A DNA stretch of 64,000 bases, taken from Cellulomonas sp. PhB150. GTDB taxonomy: Bacteria; Actinomycetota; Actinomycetes; Actinomycetales; Cellulomonadaceae. The stretch covers positions 1,116,001 through 1,180,000 of the forward strand of contig NZ_RKHX01000001.1 in assembly GCF_003755175.1 (NCBI RefSeq). The letters run 5' to 3'. Of the stretch, positions 43,382 through 52,132 are shown one piece after another (position 1 is the stretch's first letter; each line of letters opens with the position of its first letter). A program made the translations under genes and the position numbers. Below the pieces are notes generated by a model that worked only from the letters and a program-made list of their open reading frames with translations, made no database searches and was not told where the DNA came from.

Positions 43382-45319
43382 TCAGGCCGGCGGGAGGTCG
43401 GCGAACGCAGAGCGCAGGACCTTCGCGTAGGCGACGACGCCCTTCATGTTCGGGTGGGTGCGGTCGGCGTGCAGCAGGCCCGCGTGGTCGTCGACGTACC
43501 CGCGCCAGTCGGCCACGGTGACGTTCGGGTGGGCGGCCGCGAGCTTCTTGAGCTCGGCGTTCGCGTCCGGGATCCAGTGGCTGATCCCGTTGATCGTCAC
43601 GACGACGACGCGGCGGTCTGGCCCGATCGCGTCGAGGATGTCCTCGAACGCGGCCTCGGAACCCTTGAACTGGAAGCCTCCGTTGGTGCCGAAGTTCAGC
43701 ACGACGACGGGACGCAGCGTGCCCGCCGCGGCGGCCTTCTCGATGATCGGGGTGGCGTCGATCCACTTGCGGATGGGCTTGGCGTCGATGCGGATGCCGG
43801 GGAACGCGTCGTACAGCGTGGGCGCGGCGGCCGAGAGCACGGAGTCCCCGAACGCGACGACCTGGTCACCGGTCACGGGCGCGCCGGGCGCCTTGCTCGG
43901 CGCACTGCTCGGCGAGGGCTTCGTCGGCGCCTGCGCGTTCTGGGCGTCGACCTGCGCCTGGGCGGCCTCGACCGACTCCTGGGCGCGGGACTCGTCGGGC
44001 GCCGTGATCACGGCGACGACCGCGGCGAGCACGACCACGACGGCGAGCCCGGCGAGCACCCGCGGCAGCCGCGCCGGACCGCGACACGCGTCGCGGGCAC
44101 GACGCGCGGACTCCCGCGCACCGAGCTGCCGCACGGGCGACTCCACCCAGCGGTAGCTCGCCCAGGAGAGCGCGACGGTGAGCGCCAGCGCGAGCAGCGC
44201 GGTGCGCCACCACGACGAGGTCCCGGTCCCGTCGCCCGCGACCGCGGCGACCACGAGGATCACGGGCCAGTGCCACAGGTACAGCCCGTACGACCGCTCA
44301 CCGACCCAGACCAGCGGCCGCACCGAGAGCGCGCTCACGTACCCGGACGACCCGGCGGCCGGGGTCGTGCACGCGACCACGGCGACCACGGCGAGCAGGG
44401 AGGCGACGAAGATCCCGCCGCGGTACGCGACCGCCTCGTCGGCGCCCATCACGACGACGAGCACGCCGAGCAGCGCCAGTGCGGCCGGCCCCGCCCAGCG
44501 AGCCCAGGCACGGCGCGGCAGCAGCTCGTCGCGCCCGGCCCAGGCGAACGCCGCGGACGCCCCGAGCAGCAGCCCGAACGCGTGGGTGTCCGTGCCGTAG
44601 TAGACGCGCGTGGGGTCGTCGCCCGGGTGGTAGCGCAGGGCCATCAGCAGTGCCGACGCGAGTGCCCCGGCGAGCGCGAGCCGCGCGCGGACGCGCCACG
44701 TGCGGCAGACCGCGAGCACGACAGCGAGCAGGAGCGGCCACAGCAGGTAGAACTGCTCCTCGATCGCCAGCGACCAGAACGTCTGGAACAGCTCGGGCTG
44801 CGTGGAGTCGAAGTAGCTCGCGCCCGCGCCGATGGCGAGCCAGTTGGTCGAGAACGTGAGCGCGCCGAGCACCTGGCGGCCGATGCCGACGAGCAGGTCA
44901 CGATCGGCCAGCGCGGCCGCGGGGATGCTCACCGCGACGACGAGCAGCAGGGCGGGGACGAGCCGCCGCGCGCGCCGCACCCAGAACCGGGCGAGCTGCA
45001 GCCGACCGCCGTCGCGCACCTCCCGCAGCAGGAGGGTGGTGATGAGGAAGCCGCTGACGACGAAGAACACGTCGACGCCCAGGAACCCGCCCGGCAGCTG
45101 GTCCGGGAACAGGTGGTAGGCGATCACGGCTGTGACCGCGAGCGCCCTCAGTCCGTCGAGCCCGGGGATCCGCCCGGTGCGGCGGTGGGCGTGCGCGGCG
45201 TCGGCCGACGCCGCCGAGGCGAGGTCGGCGTCCGGTGCGCGGCCTGGCCCCGTCCCGCGTTCCCGTCCGGGCGCGCGATCGAGGTCAGGCCCGCCACGCG
45301 GCCTGCTCTCGACGGTCAT
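43382..45319 (-). CDS. Membrane acyltransferase with C-terminal SGNH domain (OafA/OatA-like)
   Basis: About 645 residues. A cytoplasmic tail precedes an acyltransferase-3 domain with ten or more membrane spans. It starts GLDGLRALAVTAVIAYHLFP (catalytic-type His) and contains GVDVFFVVSGFLIT, FWSLAIEEQFYLLWPL and SYGLYLWHWPV. The extracellular C-terminal third is an SGNH hydrolase: AFGDSVLSAAAP, NFGTNGG and DRTHPNMKG. Such proteins O-acetylate peptidoglycan or surface glycans outside the cell; the acceptor here is unknown. The start may be the GTG at 45325 or the ATG at 45319. Confidence 0.9.
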   Translation of the reverse strand: MTVESRPRGGPDLDRAPGRERGTGPGRAPDADLASAASADAAHAHRRTGRIPGLDGLRALAVTAVIAYHLFPDQLPGGFLGVDVFFVVSGFLITTLLLREVRDGGRLQLARFWVRRARRLVPALLLVVAVSIPAAALADRDLLVGIGRQVLGALTFSTNWLAIGAGASYFDSTQPELFQTFWSLAIEEQFYLLWPLLLAVVLAVCRTWRVRARLALAGALASALLMALRYHPGDDPTRVYYGTDTHAFGLLLGASAAFAWAGRDELLPRRAWARWAGPAALALLGVLVVVMGADEAVAYRGGIFVASLLAVVAVVACTTPAAGSSGYVSALSVRPLVWVGERSYGLYLWHWPVILVVAAVAGDGTGTSSWWRTALLALALTVALSWASYRWVESPVRQLGARESARRARDACRGPARLPRVLAGLAVVVVLAAVVAVITAPDESRAQESVEAAQAQVDAQNAQAPTKPSPSSAPSKAPGAPVTGDQVVAFGDSVLSAAAPTLYDAFPGIRIDAKPIRKWIDATPIIEKAAAAGTLRPVVVLNFGTNGGFQFKGSEAAFEDILDAIGPDRRVVVVTINGISHWIPDANAELKKLAAAHPNVTVADWRGYVDDHAGLLHADRTHPNMKGVVAYAKVLRSAFADLPPA

Positions 45320-45453
45320 CGCCACCCCACGGGCTCGCTCGCCGTGGCCACCCGCACCGTTCCGTCCGTGCAGCCCTGTCCGATTCCCACGGTAGGTCGG
45401 CGCGGGCCGCTTCCCCGGACCCGCGGTCGGCGTGTCGGGTCCGGTGACGGTCC

Positions 45454-45497
45454 GTCAACCAGAGTTGACAGATCGCCAGTCGTCAACCTAGGTTGAC
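45454..45497 (+). promoter_or_regulatory. Twin palindromic operators overlapping the HTH/Clp_N promoter
   Basis: GTCAACCAGAGTTGAC (45454-45469, imperfect at the centre) and GTCAACCTAGGTTGAC (45482-45497, perfect) are 28 bp apart centre to centre. The right arm of the first contains the -35 TTGACA (45465-45470); the second contains the -10 TAGGTT (45489-45494), with an 18-bp spacer. The ATG at 45501 is 6 nt after the -10, so the mRNA is leaderless. Confidence 0.85.
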
Positions 45498-45500
45498 ACC

Positions 45501-45710
45501 ATGCCCGACGACCTCCTCGCCACCGCCGCAGCCGCCGCACCCGCGGAGGGCCTGCGCGCCGTCCGCTCGCTGCACGAGCTGGCCGACCGGCTCGAGGCGC
45601 TGCACGTCGAGCGAGCCCGCGGCCTCGGCTGGTCCTGGCAGCAGGTCGCCGAGGCCCTGGGGGTCTCCCGCCAAGCCGTCCACAAGAAGTACGGGAAGAG
45701 GTTCGACTGA
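45501..45710 (+). CDS. Small helix-turn-helix protein, probable autorepressor
   Basis: 69 residues. The C-terminal half WSWQQVAEALGVSRQAVHKKYGKRF is a clear helix-turn-helix of the MerR/HTH_38-like type. The N-terminal half (LRAVRSLHELADRLEALHVERA) is a helix suitable for dimerisation. There is no room for a ligand domain. It is followed by a Clp_N protein with a one-base stop/start overlap (TGATG). Its promoter carries two palindromes that fit a dimer of this protein. Confidence 0.85.
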   Translation: MPDDLLATAAAAAPAEGLRAVRSLHELADRLEALHVERARGLGWSWQQVAEALGVSRQAVHKKYGKRFD

Positions 45711-46240
45711 TGTTCGAGCGATTCGCCACCGAGGCCCGTGACGCCGTCACGGCCGCCCAGTCCGTCGCTCGCTCGCGCGGCGACTCCCTGATCACGTCGG
45801 CGCACCTCCTGCTCGCGCTGGCGGACGAGCCCACCTCCGTCGCGTCGCTCGCGCTCTCGTCGCTCGGCGTCGACGGCCCCGCGCTGCGCACGGCGATGGA
45901 CTCCCCCGCACGAGCCGCTCTGGACGGCGACGCGCTCGCCGCGATCGGCGTCGACCTCGACACCGTCCGGGCACAGGTCGAGGGCACGTTCGGCGCAGGC
46001 GCACTGGATCGGGCCGCGCCGACCGGCGGGCGACACCTGCCGTTGACGCCCGATGCGAAGAAGGTGATCGAGCAGTCCCTGCGGGTGGTCGTCGCGGAGC
46101 GGTCCCGAAGCATCGACACCGGGCACCTGCTCGTCGCGGTGAGCCTGGTCGACGACTCCGCCGGACGCGCGATGCTGACGCGCGCCGGCGTCACCGCGGA
46201 GTCGGCCCGAGCGGCCGTCGCGGCCACGCGTGCAGCCTGA
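45710..46240 (+). CDS. Stand-alone Clp_N (double ClpN) protein without ATPase domain
   Basis: 176 residues that look like the N-terminal domain of ClpC. The start MFERFATEARDAVTAAQSVA and TSAHLLLALADE match the first Clp_N repeat; LTPDAKKVIEQSLRVVVAE and IDTGHLLVAVSLVDD match the second. No Walker motif is present. In ClpC this domain binds adaptors and substrates (and phospho-Arg), so a free copy might compete with or supply substrates to a Clp machine, or sense for the HTH partner. It is translationally coupled to the HTH gene. Confidence 0.9.
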   Translation: MFERFATEARDAVTAAQSVARSRGDSLITSAHLLLALADEPTSVASLALSSLGVDGPALRTAMDSPARAALDGDALAAIGVDLDTVRAQVEGTFGAGALDRAAPTGGRHLPLTPDAKKVIEQSLRVVVAERSRSIDTGHLLVAVSLVDDSAGRAMLTRAGVTAESARAAVAATRAA

Positions 46241-46247
46241 GCCCTCG

Positions 46248-48959
46248 CTAGAGCTTGGTCACCGGGGAGTACCGCAGCAGGAGCCGCTTGCTGCCCTCGC
46301 TGCCGAAGTCGACCTTCACCACGGCGTTCGGTCCGGCACCCTCGAGCGCGACGACCGTGCCGAGGCCGTAGGCGTCGTGCGTGACCCGGTCGCCGATCGC
46401 CAGCTGCGGCAGGTCGCCGACGGCTCGCGGGGTCGCCGAGCCGAAGGTCGCGCCGGTCGAGGGCAGGGCCGGCCGCTGCTCGGCGCGCGCGCGCGACCCG
46501 GGGCTCGTGCTGTACCCACCGGACCCTGCGCCTCCGGATCCGTACGCGCCCGACCGCGACCCGCCCGAGCCGTAGCCCGACCCCCAGCCGCCGCGCAGCT
46601 GGGACGTGGACGACTCGCGCCGCCGCCAGTCGATGAGCTCGTCGGGCAGCTCGTCGAGGAATCGACTCGGGGGGAACTCGTTCGGCACGCCCCACGCGGT
46701 GCGGATCGCGGCGCGTGAGACGTAGAGCCGCTCCCGCGCGCGGGTCACGCCCACGTAGGCCAGGCGCCGCTCCTCGGCGAGCTGGTCGACGTCCTGCAGC
46801 GACCGCATGTGCGGGAACGTGCCGTCCTCCATGCCCGTGAGGAACACGACGGGGAACTCCAGGCCCTTGGCCGTGTGCAGCGTCATGAGCGTCACGACGC
46901 CCGGCTCGGGGCGCGCGGCCGCGTCGGCGGCCTCCTCCGCGCCGTCGGGCGTCGGGATCTGGTCGGAGTCCGCGACGAGCGAGACGCGCTCGAGGAAGTC
47001 GGCCAGGTCACCCTCGGGGTCGGACTGCTCGAACTCGGACGCCACCGCGTGCAGCTCGGCCAGGTTCTCGACCCGGGACGCGTCCTGCGGGTCCTCGCTC
47101 GCGCGCAGCTCGGCCAGGTAGCCCGAGCGGTCGAGCACGGCTCCGAGCACCTCGGCGGGGCCGGCGCCGGCGTCGGCCAGCACGCGCAGGTCGGTCATCA
47201 TGTCGGCGAAGGCCGTGAGCCCCGTGATGGCACGGGTGCCGAGCCCGGGGACCTCGTCGAGCCGGTCCAGCGCGGCGCCGAACGAGATCCGCTCGCGCTC
47301 GGCGAAGGTCGCCACCATCGCCTCCGAGCGGTCGCCCAACCCACGCTTCGGCACGTTGAGGATGCGGCGCAGGTTGACGTCGTCGTCCGGGTTGGCCACG
47401 GCCCGCAGGTACGCGACGGCGTCCTTGATCTCGCGCCGCTCGTAGAAGCGCGTGCCGCCGACGATCTTGTACGGCAGCCCGACGCGGACCAGCGCGTCCT
47501 CGATCGCGCGGGACTGCGCGTTGGCGCGGTAGAAGATCGCGACGTCCCCCGGTCGCACATGCTCGGAGTCCCCGAGCCGGTCGATCTCGCCGACGATGAA
47601 CCGGGCCTCCTCGCGCTCGTCGTCCGCGACGTACGCGACGATCTGCGCGCCCTGGCCCGAGTCGGTCCACAGCCGCTTGGGCTTGCGGCCCGGGTTGCGG
47701 CTGATCACGGCGTTGGCGGCCGAGAGGATCGTCTGGGTGGAGCGGTAGTTCTGCTCGAGCAGGATCGTGCGGGCGTCGGGGTAGTCGGCCTCGAACTCCA
47801 TGATGTTGCGGATCGAGGCGCCACGGAACGCGTAGATCGACTGGTCGGCGTCGCCGACGACCGTCAGCTCGCCGCGCGGGACACCCACGGGCGCCGGCTC
47901 GTCGGGATCCCCCGCCGGGGGCTCGTCGGCGTCGAACAGCGACGTCGCCCGGGCCGCCGGCGGTGCCGCCGCCGCGCCGAGCGGCGTCCCCGGGACCAGC
48001 ACCGAGCGGTCGCTGCCGACGAGCTCGCGCACCAGCACGTACTGCGCGTGGTTGGTGTCCTGGTACTCGTCGACCAGCACGTGCCGGAACCGGCGCCGGT
48101 AGTGCTCGGCGACGGCGGGGAACGCCTGCAGCAGGTGGACGGTGGTCATGATCAGGTCGTCGAAGTCGAGCGCGTGCGCCTGCCGCAGCCGCGCCTGGTA
48201 CCGGGTGTAGACCTGCGCGAGCGCCGCGTCGAAGTCGTTCGCCGAGCCGCCTCCCGACGTGCGGGCGAACTCCTCGGGATCCACGAGCTCGTCCTTGAGC
48301 GAGGAGATCTTGTGCGCGAGCGCCTTGGCCGGGTAGCGCTTCGGGTCGAGCTCGAGCTCGCGCGCGACCAGGGTGAGCAGGCGCTGGGAGTCGGCCGCGT
48401 CGTAGATCGAGAAGCTCGAGCGCAGCCCGAGCGTGGCGGCCTCGCGGCGCAGGATCCGCACGCACGCGGAGTGGAACGTGGAGACCCACATCCGCCCCGC
48501 CGCCGGCCCGACCAGCTGTTCGACCCGCTCGCGCATCTCGGCTGCGGCCTTGTTCGTGAACGTGATCGCCAGCACCTGCCCCGGCCGCGCGCGACGCGTG
48601 GCCATCAGGTAGGCGATCCGGTGCGCCAGGACGCGCGTCTTGCCCGAGCCGGCGCCCGCGACGATGAGCAACGGGCCGCCGTGGTGCACGACGGCCTCGC
48701 GCTGCTCGGGGTTGAGCCCGACGAGCAGCGCGTCGGCCTCGGCCTGGCGGCGCTCGTCGTCGGCCGCGCGGCGCGCGTCCTCCTCGATGCGCTCGTCGGT
48801 GCGGTGGTCGACCTCGTCCTCCGAGCCGTCGCCGCGCGGCGGCACGACGCGCGGCAGCCCCGACGGGTCGCGGCGCTGGGTGTGCTGGGAGCCCCCCGGG
48901 GCAGCGCGGCGCGCACCCTCGGGCAGGGGCAGGGCGAGGTTCTCGAAGAGCGACGTCAT
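46248..48959 (-). CDS. pcrA: UvrD/PcrA-type ATP-dependent DNA helicase
   Basis: A 903-residue SF1A 3'-5' helicase for repair and for clearing proteins from DNA. It shows GLNPEQREAVVHHGGPLLIVAG, Walker A AGAGSGKT, TFTNKAAAEMRERV, DEYQDTNHAQ, GDADQSIYAFRGA, LEQNYRST, LMTLHTAKGLEFPVVFL and VGVTRARERLYV. About 75 residues precede the helicase core, and a 50-residue insert (PGTPLGAAAAPPAARAT...) separates motifs II and III. The C-terminal tail is Gly/Ser-rich and ends in a Tudor-like module (IGDRVTHDAYGLGTVVAL). It is convergent with the Clp_N gene, 7 bp apart. Confidence 0.96.
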   Translation of the reverse strand: MTSLFENLALPLPEGARRAAPGGSQHTQRRDPSGLPRVVPPRGDGSEDEVDHRTDERIEEDARRAADDERRQAEADALLVGLNPEQREAVVHHGGPLLIVAGAGSGKTRVLAHRIAYLMATRRARPGQVLAITFTNKAAAEMRERVEQLVGPAAGRMWVSTFHSACVRILRREAATLGLRSSFSIYDAADSQRLLTLVARELELDPKRYPAKALAHKISSLKDELVDPEEFARTSGGGSANDFDAALAQVYTRYQARLRQAHALDFDDLIMTTVHLLQAFPAVAEHYRRRFRHVLVDEYQDTNHAQYVLVRELVGSDRSVLVPGTPLGAAAAPPAARATSLFDADEPPAGDPDEPAPVGVPRGELTVVGDADQSIYAFRGASIRNIMEFEADYPDARTILLEQNYRSTQTILSAANAVISRNPGRKPKRLWTDSGQGAQIVAYVADDEREEARFIVGEIDRLGDSEHVRPGDVAIFYRANAQSRAIEDALVRVGLPYKIVGGTRFYERREIKDAVAYLRAVANPDDDVNLRRILNVPKRGLGDRSEAMVATFAERERISFGAALDRLDEVPGLGTRAITGLTAFADMMTDLRVLADAGAGPAEVLGAVLDRSGYLAELRASEDPQDASRVENLAELHAVASEFEQSDPEGDLADFLERVSLVADSDQIPTPDGAEEAADAAARPEPGVVTLMTLHTAKGLEFPVVFLTGMEDGTFPHMRSLQDVDQLAEERRLAYVGVTRARERLYVSRAAIRTAWGVPNEFPPSRFLDELPDELIDWRRRESSTSQLRGGWGSGYGSGGSRSGAYGSGGAGSGGYSTSPGSRARAEQRPALPSTGATFGSATPRAVGDLPQLAIGDRVTHDAYGLGTVVALEGAGPNAVVKVDFGSEGSKRLLLRYSPVTKL

Positions 48960-49040
48960 GGCCGTACCAGCGTAGGCGCCGGTACTGACACGTGGGTGCG
49001 TCGGCGACGTGATGTGGACGGCCCGCCGCCGTCAGGGCCG

Positions 49041-49523
49041 TCAGGTCAGCGCGACGCCCACGAGCCACGCCGCGGTCGCGACGAGCGCACCCGCGAGCTC
49101 GACGACGATCGTGATGCCGGTCGCCTGGAGCGCCACCACCGTGGCCCGCCACGCACCGCGCGGCTCGCGCAGCCGCACCCACTCCGCGGCATAGGTCCCG
49201 GCCAGGAAGCCGACGAACAGCCCGACGACGGGGATGACGAAGAAGCCGACCACGCCGGCGATCCCGCCCCATACGACCGCCGACGACGGGACTCCCCCGC
49301 GGGCGAGGTGCCGCCCGGCGAGCAGGTACTTGACCACGGCGGCCCCCACGGTCGCGAGGACCGCGACGGCGACGACCGTCCAGCCGGTCCCGCCGCCGAC
49401 CACCACGCCCCAGACGACGACCGCACCGAGCACGAGCAGCGCGCCGGGCAGGACCTGGACCACGACGCCGACGAGCCCCGCGAGGACCACGAGCCCGACG
49501 AGCAGGTCACCGGCCCCGTTCAC
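49041..49523 (-). CDS. DUF456 membrane protein
   Basis: 160 residues with four to five membrane spans, in the DUF456 pattern: LVVLAGLVGVVVQVLPGALLVLGAVVVWG at the start and GIAGVVGFFVIPVVGLFVGFLAGTYAAEW in the middle. The function is unknown. The GTG at 49523 is used, as it starts the first membrane span region. Confidence 0.8.
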   Translation of the reverse strand: MNGAGDLLVGLVVLAGLVGVVVQVLPGALLVLGAVVVWGVVVGGGTGWTVVAVAVLATVGAAVVKYLLAGRHLARGGVPSSAVVWGGIAGVVGFFVIPVVGLFVGFLAGTYAAEWVRLREPRGAWRATVVALQATGITIVVELAGALVATAAWLVGVALT

Positions 49524-49587
49524 GCGGACACCGCGGCGGGCGGGGTGGGCGAGCTGCTCGGCGAGCCGCTCGGCGAGGGCAGGACGG

Positions 49588-49935
49588 TCAGCGCCAGAAG
49601 ACCGCGACCGCGACGTTCACGGCCGTGAGCCCGGCGATCGCCCCGAGGTAGCCCGTGGTGACCGTGCGCGGCTTGCGCACGCCGTAGACGACGAGGGCCG
49701 TGACGACGAGCGCGATGACGAGCTTGACCGCCACCTTGGCGTTGTCCGGGTCCCGCAGGTCGTCGCTCGCCGAGGCGAGGCCGACCATGAGGAGCCCCGT
49801 CAGGAGCGCCGTGAGGATGCCGTGCAGGACGCCCTTCGGGATCTTCGCCGAGCGCAGGTTGACCAGCACGCCGCCGAGCACGATCGCCCAGCCGAGCAGG
49901 TGGAGCACCAGGAGCAGGTGGTAGAGGAATTCCAT
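49588..49935 (-). CDS. Small four-span membrane protein
   Basis: 115 residues: FLYHLLLVLHLLGWAIVLGGVLVNL, ILTALLTGLLMVGLAS, VKLVIALVVTALVVYGV and YLGAIAGLTAVNVAVAVFW are membrane segments. The His in the first segment and the overall size resemble small CopD/DUF-type integral membrane proteins, but I do not name it. It lies between the two-component system and the DUF456 gene, all on one strand. Confidence 0.75.
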   Translation of the reverse strand: MEFLYHLLLVLHLLGWAIVLGGVLVNLRSAKIPKGVLHGILTALLTGLLMVGLASASDDLRDPDNAKVAVKLVIALVVTALVVYGVRKPRTVTTGYLGAIAGLTAVNVAVAVFWR

Positions 49936-49974
49936 GACTGCACCCTAATGGATCTGACGCCATGTCAGAACAAA

Positions 49975-50637
49975 TCACAGCAGGCGCCTGGCCGCGGCCC
50001 ACCGCGTGAGCTCGTGCCGGCTCGACAGCTGCAGCTTGCGCAGCACCGCCGAGACGTGGGTCTCCACGGTTTTGATCGAGATGAAGAGCTCGGTCGCGAC
50101 CTCCCGGTAGGAGAACCCGCGCGCGATGAGCCGCATGACCTCGCGCTCGCGCGCCGAGAGGCGGTCCAGCTCGTCGTCGCCGGTCGCGACGTCGCCGGCG
50201 GCGGCCCCGAACGCGTCGAGCACGAACCCCGCCAGGCGGGGCGAGAACACAGCGTCTCCGCCCGCCACCCGGCGGACCGCGTCGGACAGCGCCGGCCCGT
50301 CGATCGCCTTCGTCACGTAGCCCCGCGCGCCGGCCCGGATCACGGCGACGACGTCCTCGGACGCGTCGGACACGGACAGCGCGAGGAACCGCGTGGAGCC
50401 CAGGAGGTCGGCGCACGAGCGGATCACCTCCGCGCCACCGCCGCCGTCGCCGCCGGGCAGGTGCACGTCCAGCAGCACCACGGGTGGCTGGAGCTCGCGG
50501 ACCAGGGCGATCGCCGAGTCGACCGTGTCGGCCTCGCCGATGACCAGCACGCGGTCGTCGAGCGACGCCTTCACGCCCGTGCGGAACATGTGGTGGTCGT
50601 CGACCAGCACGACCTCGACGGCCTCGGGCTCGGTCAT
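49975..50637 (-). CDS. NarL/LuxR-type response regulator
   Basis: A 220-residue regulator. The receiver domain has the acidic pair DD at 13-14 and the phosphorylated Asp near residue 57 in LLDVHLP. The LuxR domain reads LSAREREVMRLIARGFSYREVATELFISIKTVETHVSAVLRKLQ. The start (ATG 50637) overlaps the stop of the upstream sensor kinase gene by four bases. It probably binds the TCAGGGT repeats at 52038-52088 and controls the divergent PspC genes. Confidence 0.95.
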   Translation of the reverse strand: MTEPEAVEVVLVDDHHMFRTGVKASLDDRVLVIGEADTVDSAIALVRELQPPVVLLDVHLPGGDGGGGAEVIRSCADLLGSTRFLALSVSDASEDVVAVIRAGARGYVTKAIDGPALSDAVRRVAGGDAVFSPRLAGFVLDAFGAAAGDVATGDDELDRLSAREREVMRLIARGFSYREVATELFISIKTVETHVSAVLRKLQLSSRHELTRWAAARRLL

Positions 50638-51986
50638 GCCTGGTCCTCTCGTGCGTCGTCCGGCTCCTGGTCCGGCGCTCCATCATGGCCGGGTTCCTCG
50701 GGTCCAGGTTCCTCGCCGACGGGGACCGTGAGGTGCACCTCGGTGCCGCGACCCGGCCGGCAGTCGACGGTCGCCTCGCCTCCGCGTCGCCGCACGCGGC
50801 CGATGATCGACTCGCGCACGCCGAAGCGGTCGGGGCCGACCTCGTCGAGGTCGAAGCCGTCGCCGTGGTCGCGCACGAACACCTCCACCATGCGCGGGCC
50901 GACCTCGAGGTAGAGCGAGACGGGCGGCCGGCCGTGCACCACCGCGTTGACCAGGGCCTCGCGGGTCGCCTGCAGCAGGGCCTCGGTCGAGGCGTCGGGG
51001 ACGTGGTCGCCGACGACGACGGTCTCGATGGCGACCGGGTCGCCGGTGGGGCCGGACCGCGAGTCCTCGACCTCGGCCACGATGCCGCGCAGGGCCGCCG
51101 CGACCGATGTACCAGGAGCAGGTCGGTCGTCGTACAACCACTCCCGCAGCTCGCGCTCCTGCGCGCGGGCCATGCGCGCGACCTCCGCCGGGTCGTCGGC
51201 GCGCGACCGGATCAGGGCGAGCGTCTGCAGCACCGAGTCGTGCAGGTGCGCCGCGATGTCCGCCCGCTCGGACTCGCGCGCACGCGCAGCGCGCTCGTCG
51301 CCCAGCTCCCGGACCAGGCGCAGCCACCAGGGCGTCAGCACGAGCGCGACGCCGCCGAGCACGGCGACCGACGCGACGATCGACTGCACGAGCGCCGCGG
51401 GCTCGACGCCCTCGCCGTTGGCCTGCGAGACCAGCAGGAGCACGCCCACGCCGGCCAGGATCATCCCGCCGAGCAGCCGGAGCACCGACACCGGCGTGCG
51501 GCCGCCGGCACGCCTGCGCAGCCGCCCGCGCTGCACGGCGTCGAGCTGGCTCCAGGCGAGGCCCAGCCCGGCCAGCACGATGAGGGACGGCAGGACCCAG
51601 TCGAGCTGCACCCGGTCGGTGCGCACGGCGATGAGGACGACGGCCAGCAGGACGAGCAGCGCGCCGACCGCCACGTCCGTCACGGGCCAGCGTCGCCCCT
51701 CCGCCTCGGCGCCCTGCGCGCGGGCCAGCCGGGCGAGCGCCGCGGGGCGCGCGGCCGCCGCGGCGTCGGCAGGGTCGCCGACCGGCACGGACAGCCACCA
51801 GAACGCGTAGAGCAGGATGCCGACACCGCCGAAGGGCGCGGTCACCACGAACGTCAGCCGGACCCAGACCACGGGGACGTCCAGGTGCGCCGCCAGGCCG
51901 ACCGCGACGCCCGCGAGCCAGCGCCCGCGCTCGGGGCGGCGCAGCGGCAGCCGGGCCTTGGGCGCGGCGAGGACAGGAGTGCTCAC
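50634..51986 (-). CDS. PspC-domain sensor histidine kinase
   Basis: A 450-residue kinase. The N-terminus is a PspC domain (GRWLAGVAVGLAAHLDVPVVWVRLTFVV) with further membrane segments to about residue 230. HisKA_3 carries AAHLHDSVLQTLALI with the phosphorylated His; HATPase follows with ATREALVNAVVHG and RDHGDGFDLDEV. The sensor part is membrane-embedded, so an envelope signal is likely, as in other PspC kinases. The next gene on the other strand also has a PspC domain. GTG start at 51986. Confidence 0.92.
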   Translation of the reverse strand: MSTPVLAAPKARLPLRRPERGRWLAGVAVGLAAHLDVPVVWVRLTFVVTAPFGGVGILLYAFWWLSVPVGDPADAAAAARPAALARLARAQGAEAEGRRWPVTDVAVGALLVLLAVVLIAVRTDRVQLDWVLPSLIVLAGLGLAWSQLDAVQRGRLRRRAGGRTPVSVLRLLGGMILAGVGVLLLVSQANGEGVEPAALVQSIVASVAVLGGVALVLTPWWLRLVRELGDERAARARESERADIAAHLHDSVLQTLALIRSRADDPAEVARMARAQERELREWLYDDRPAPGTSVAAALRGIVAEVEDSRSGPTGDPVAIETVVVGDHVPDASTEALLQATREALVNAVVHGRPPVSLYLEVGPRMVEVFVRDHGDGFDLDEVGPDRFGVRESIIGRVRRRGGEATVDCRPGRGTEVHLTVPVGEEPGPEEPGHDGAPDQEPDDAREDQA

Positions 51987-52037
51987 GGGGAGATCGTCAC
52001 ACGCCCGTGGGTCGCGCAAGCCCGATCGGGGCCAGGA

Positions 52038-52088
52038 TCAGGGGTGCGCCGCCCGGGTTCCGGGGGTGGTTCAGGGTCGAGTCAGGGT
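52038..52088. promoter_or_regulatory. TCAGGGT direct repeats between kinase and PspC gene
   Basis: TCAGGGG at 52038, TCAGGGT at 52071 and TCAGGGT at 52082; the last two are 11 bp apart, one helical turn. They lie 45-95 bp before the PspC start and are a candidate site for the LuxR-type regulator. Confidence 0.5.
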
Positions 52089-52132
52089 GGCACCCGATAC
52101 CCCGGCGCTCGGGGCGGCGTCAGGATCGAGCC

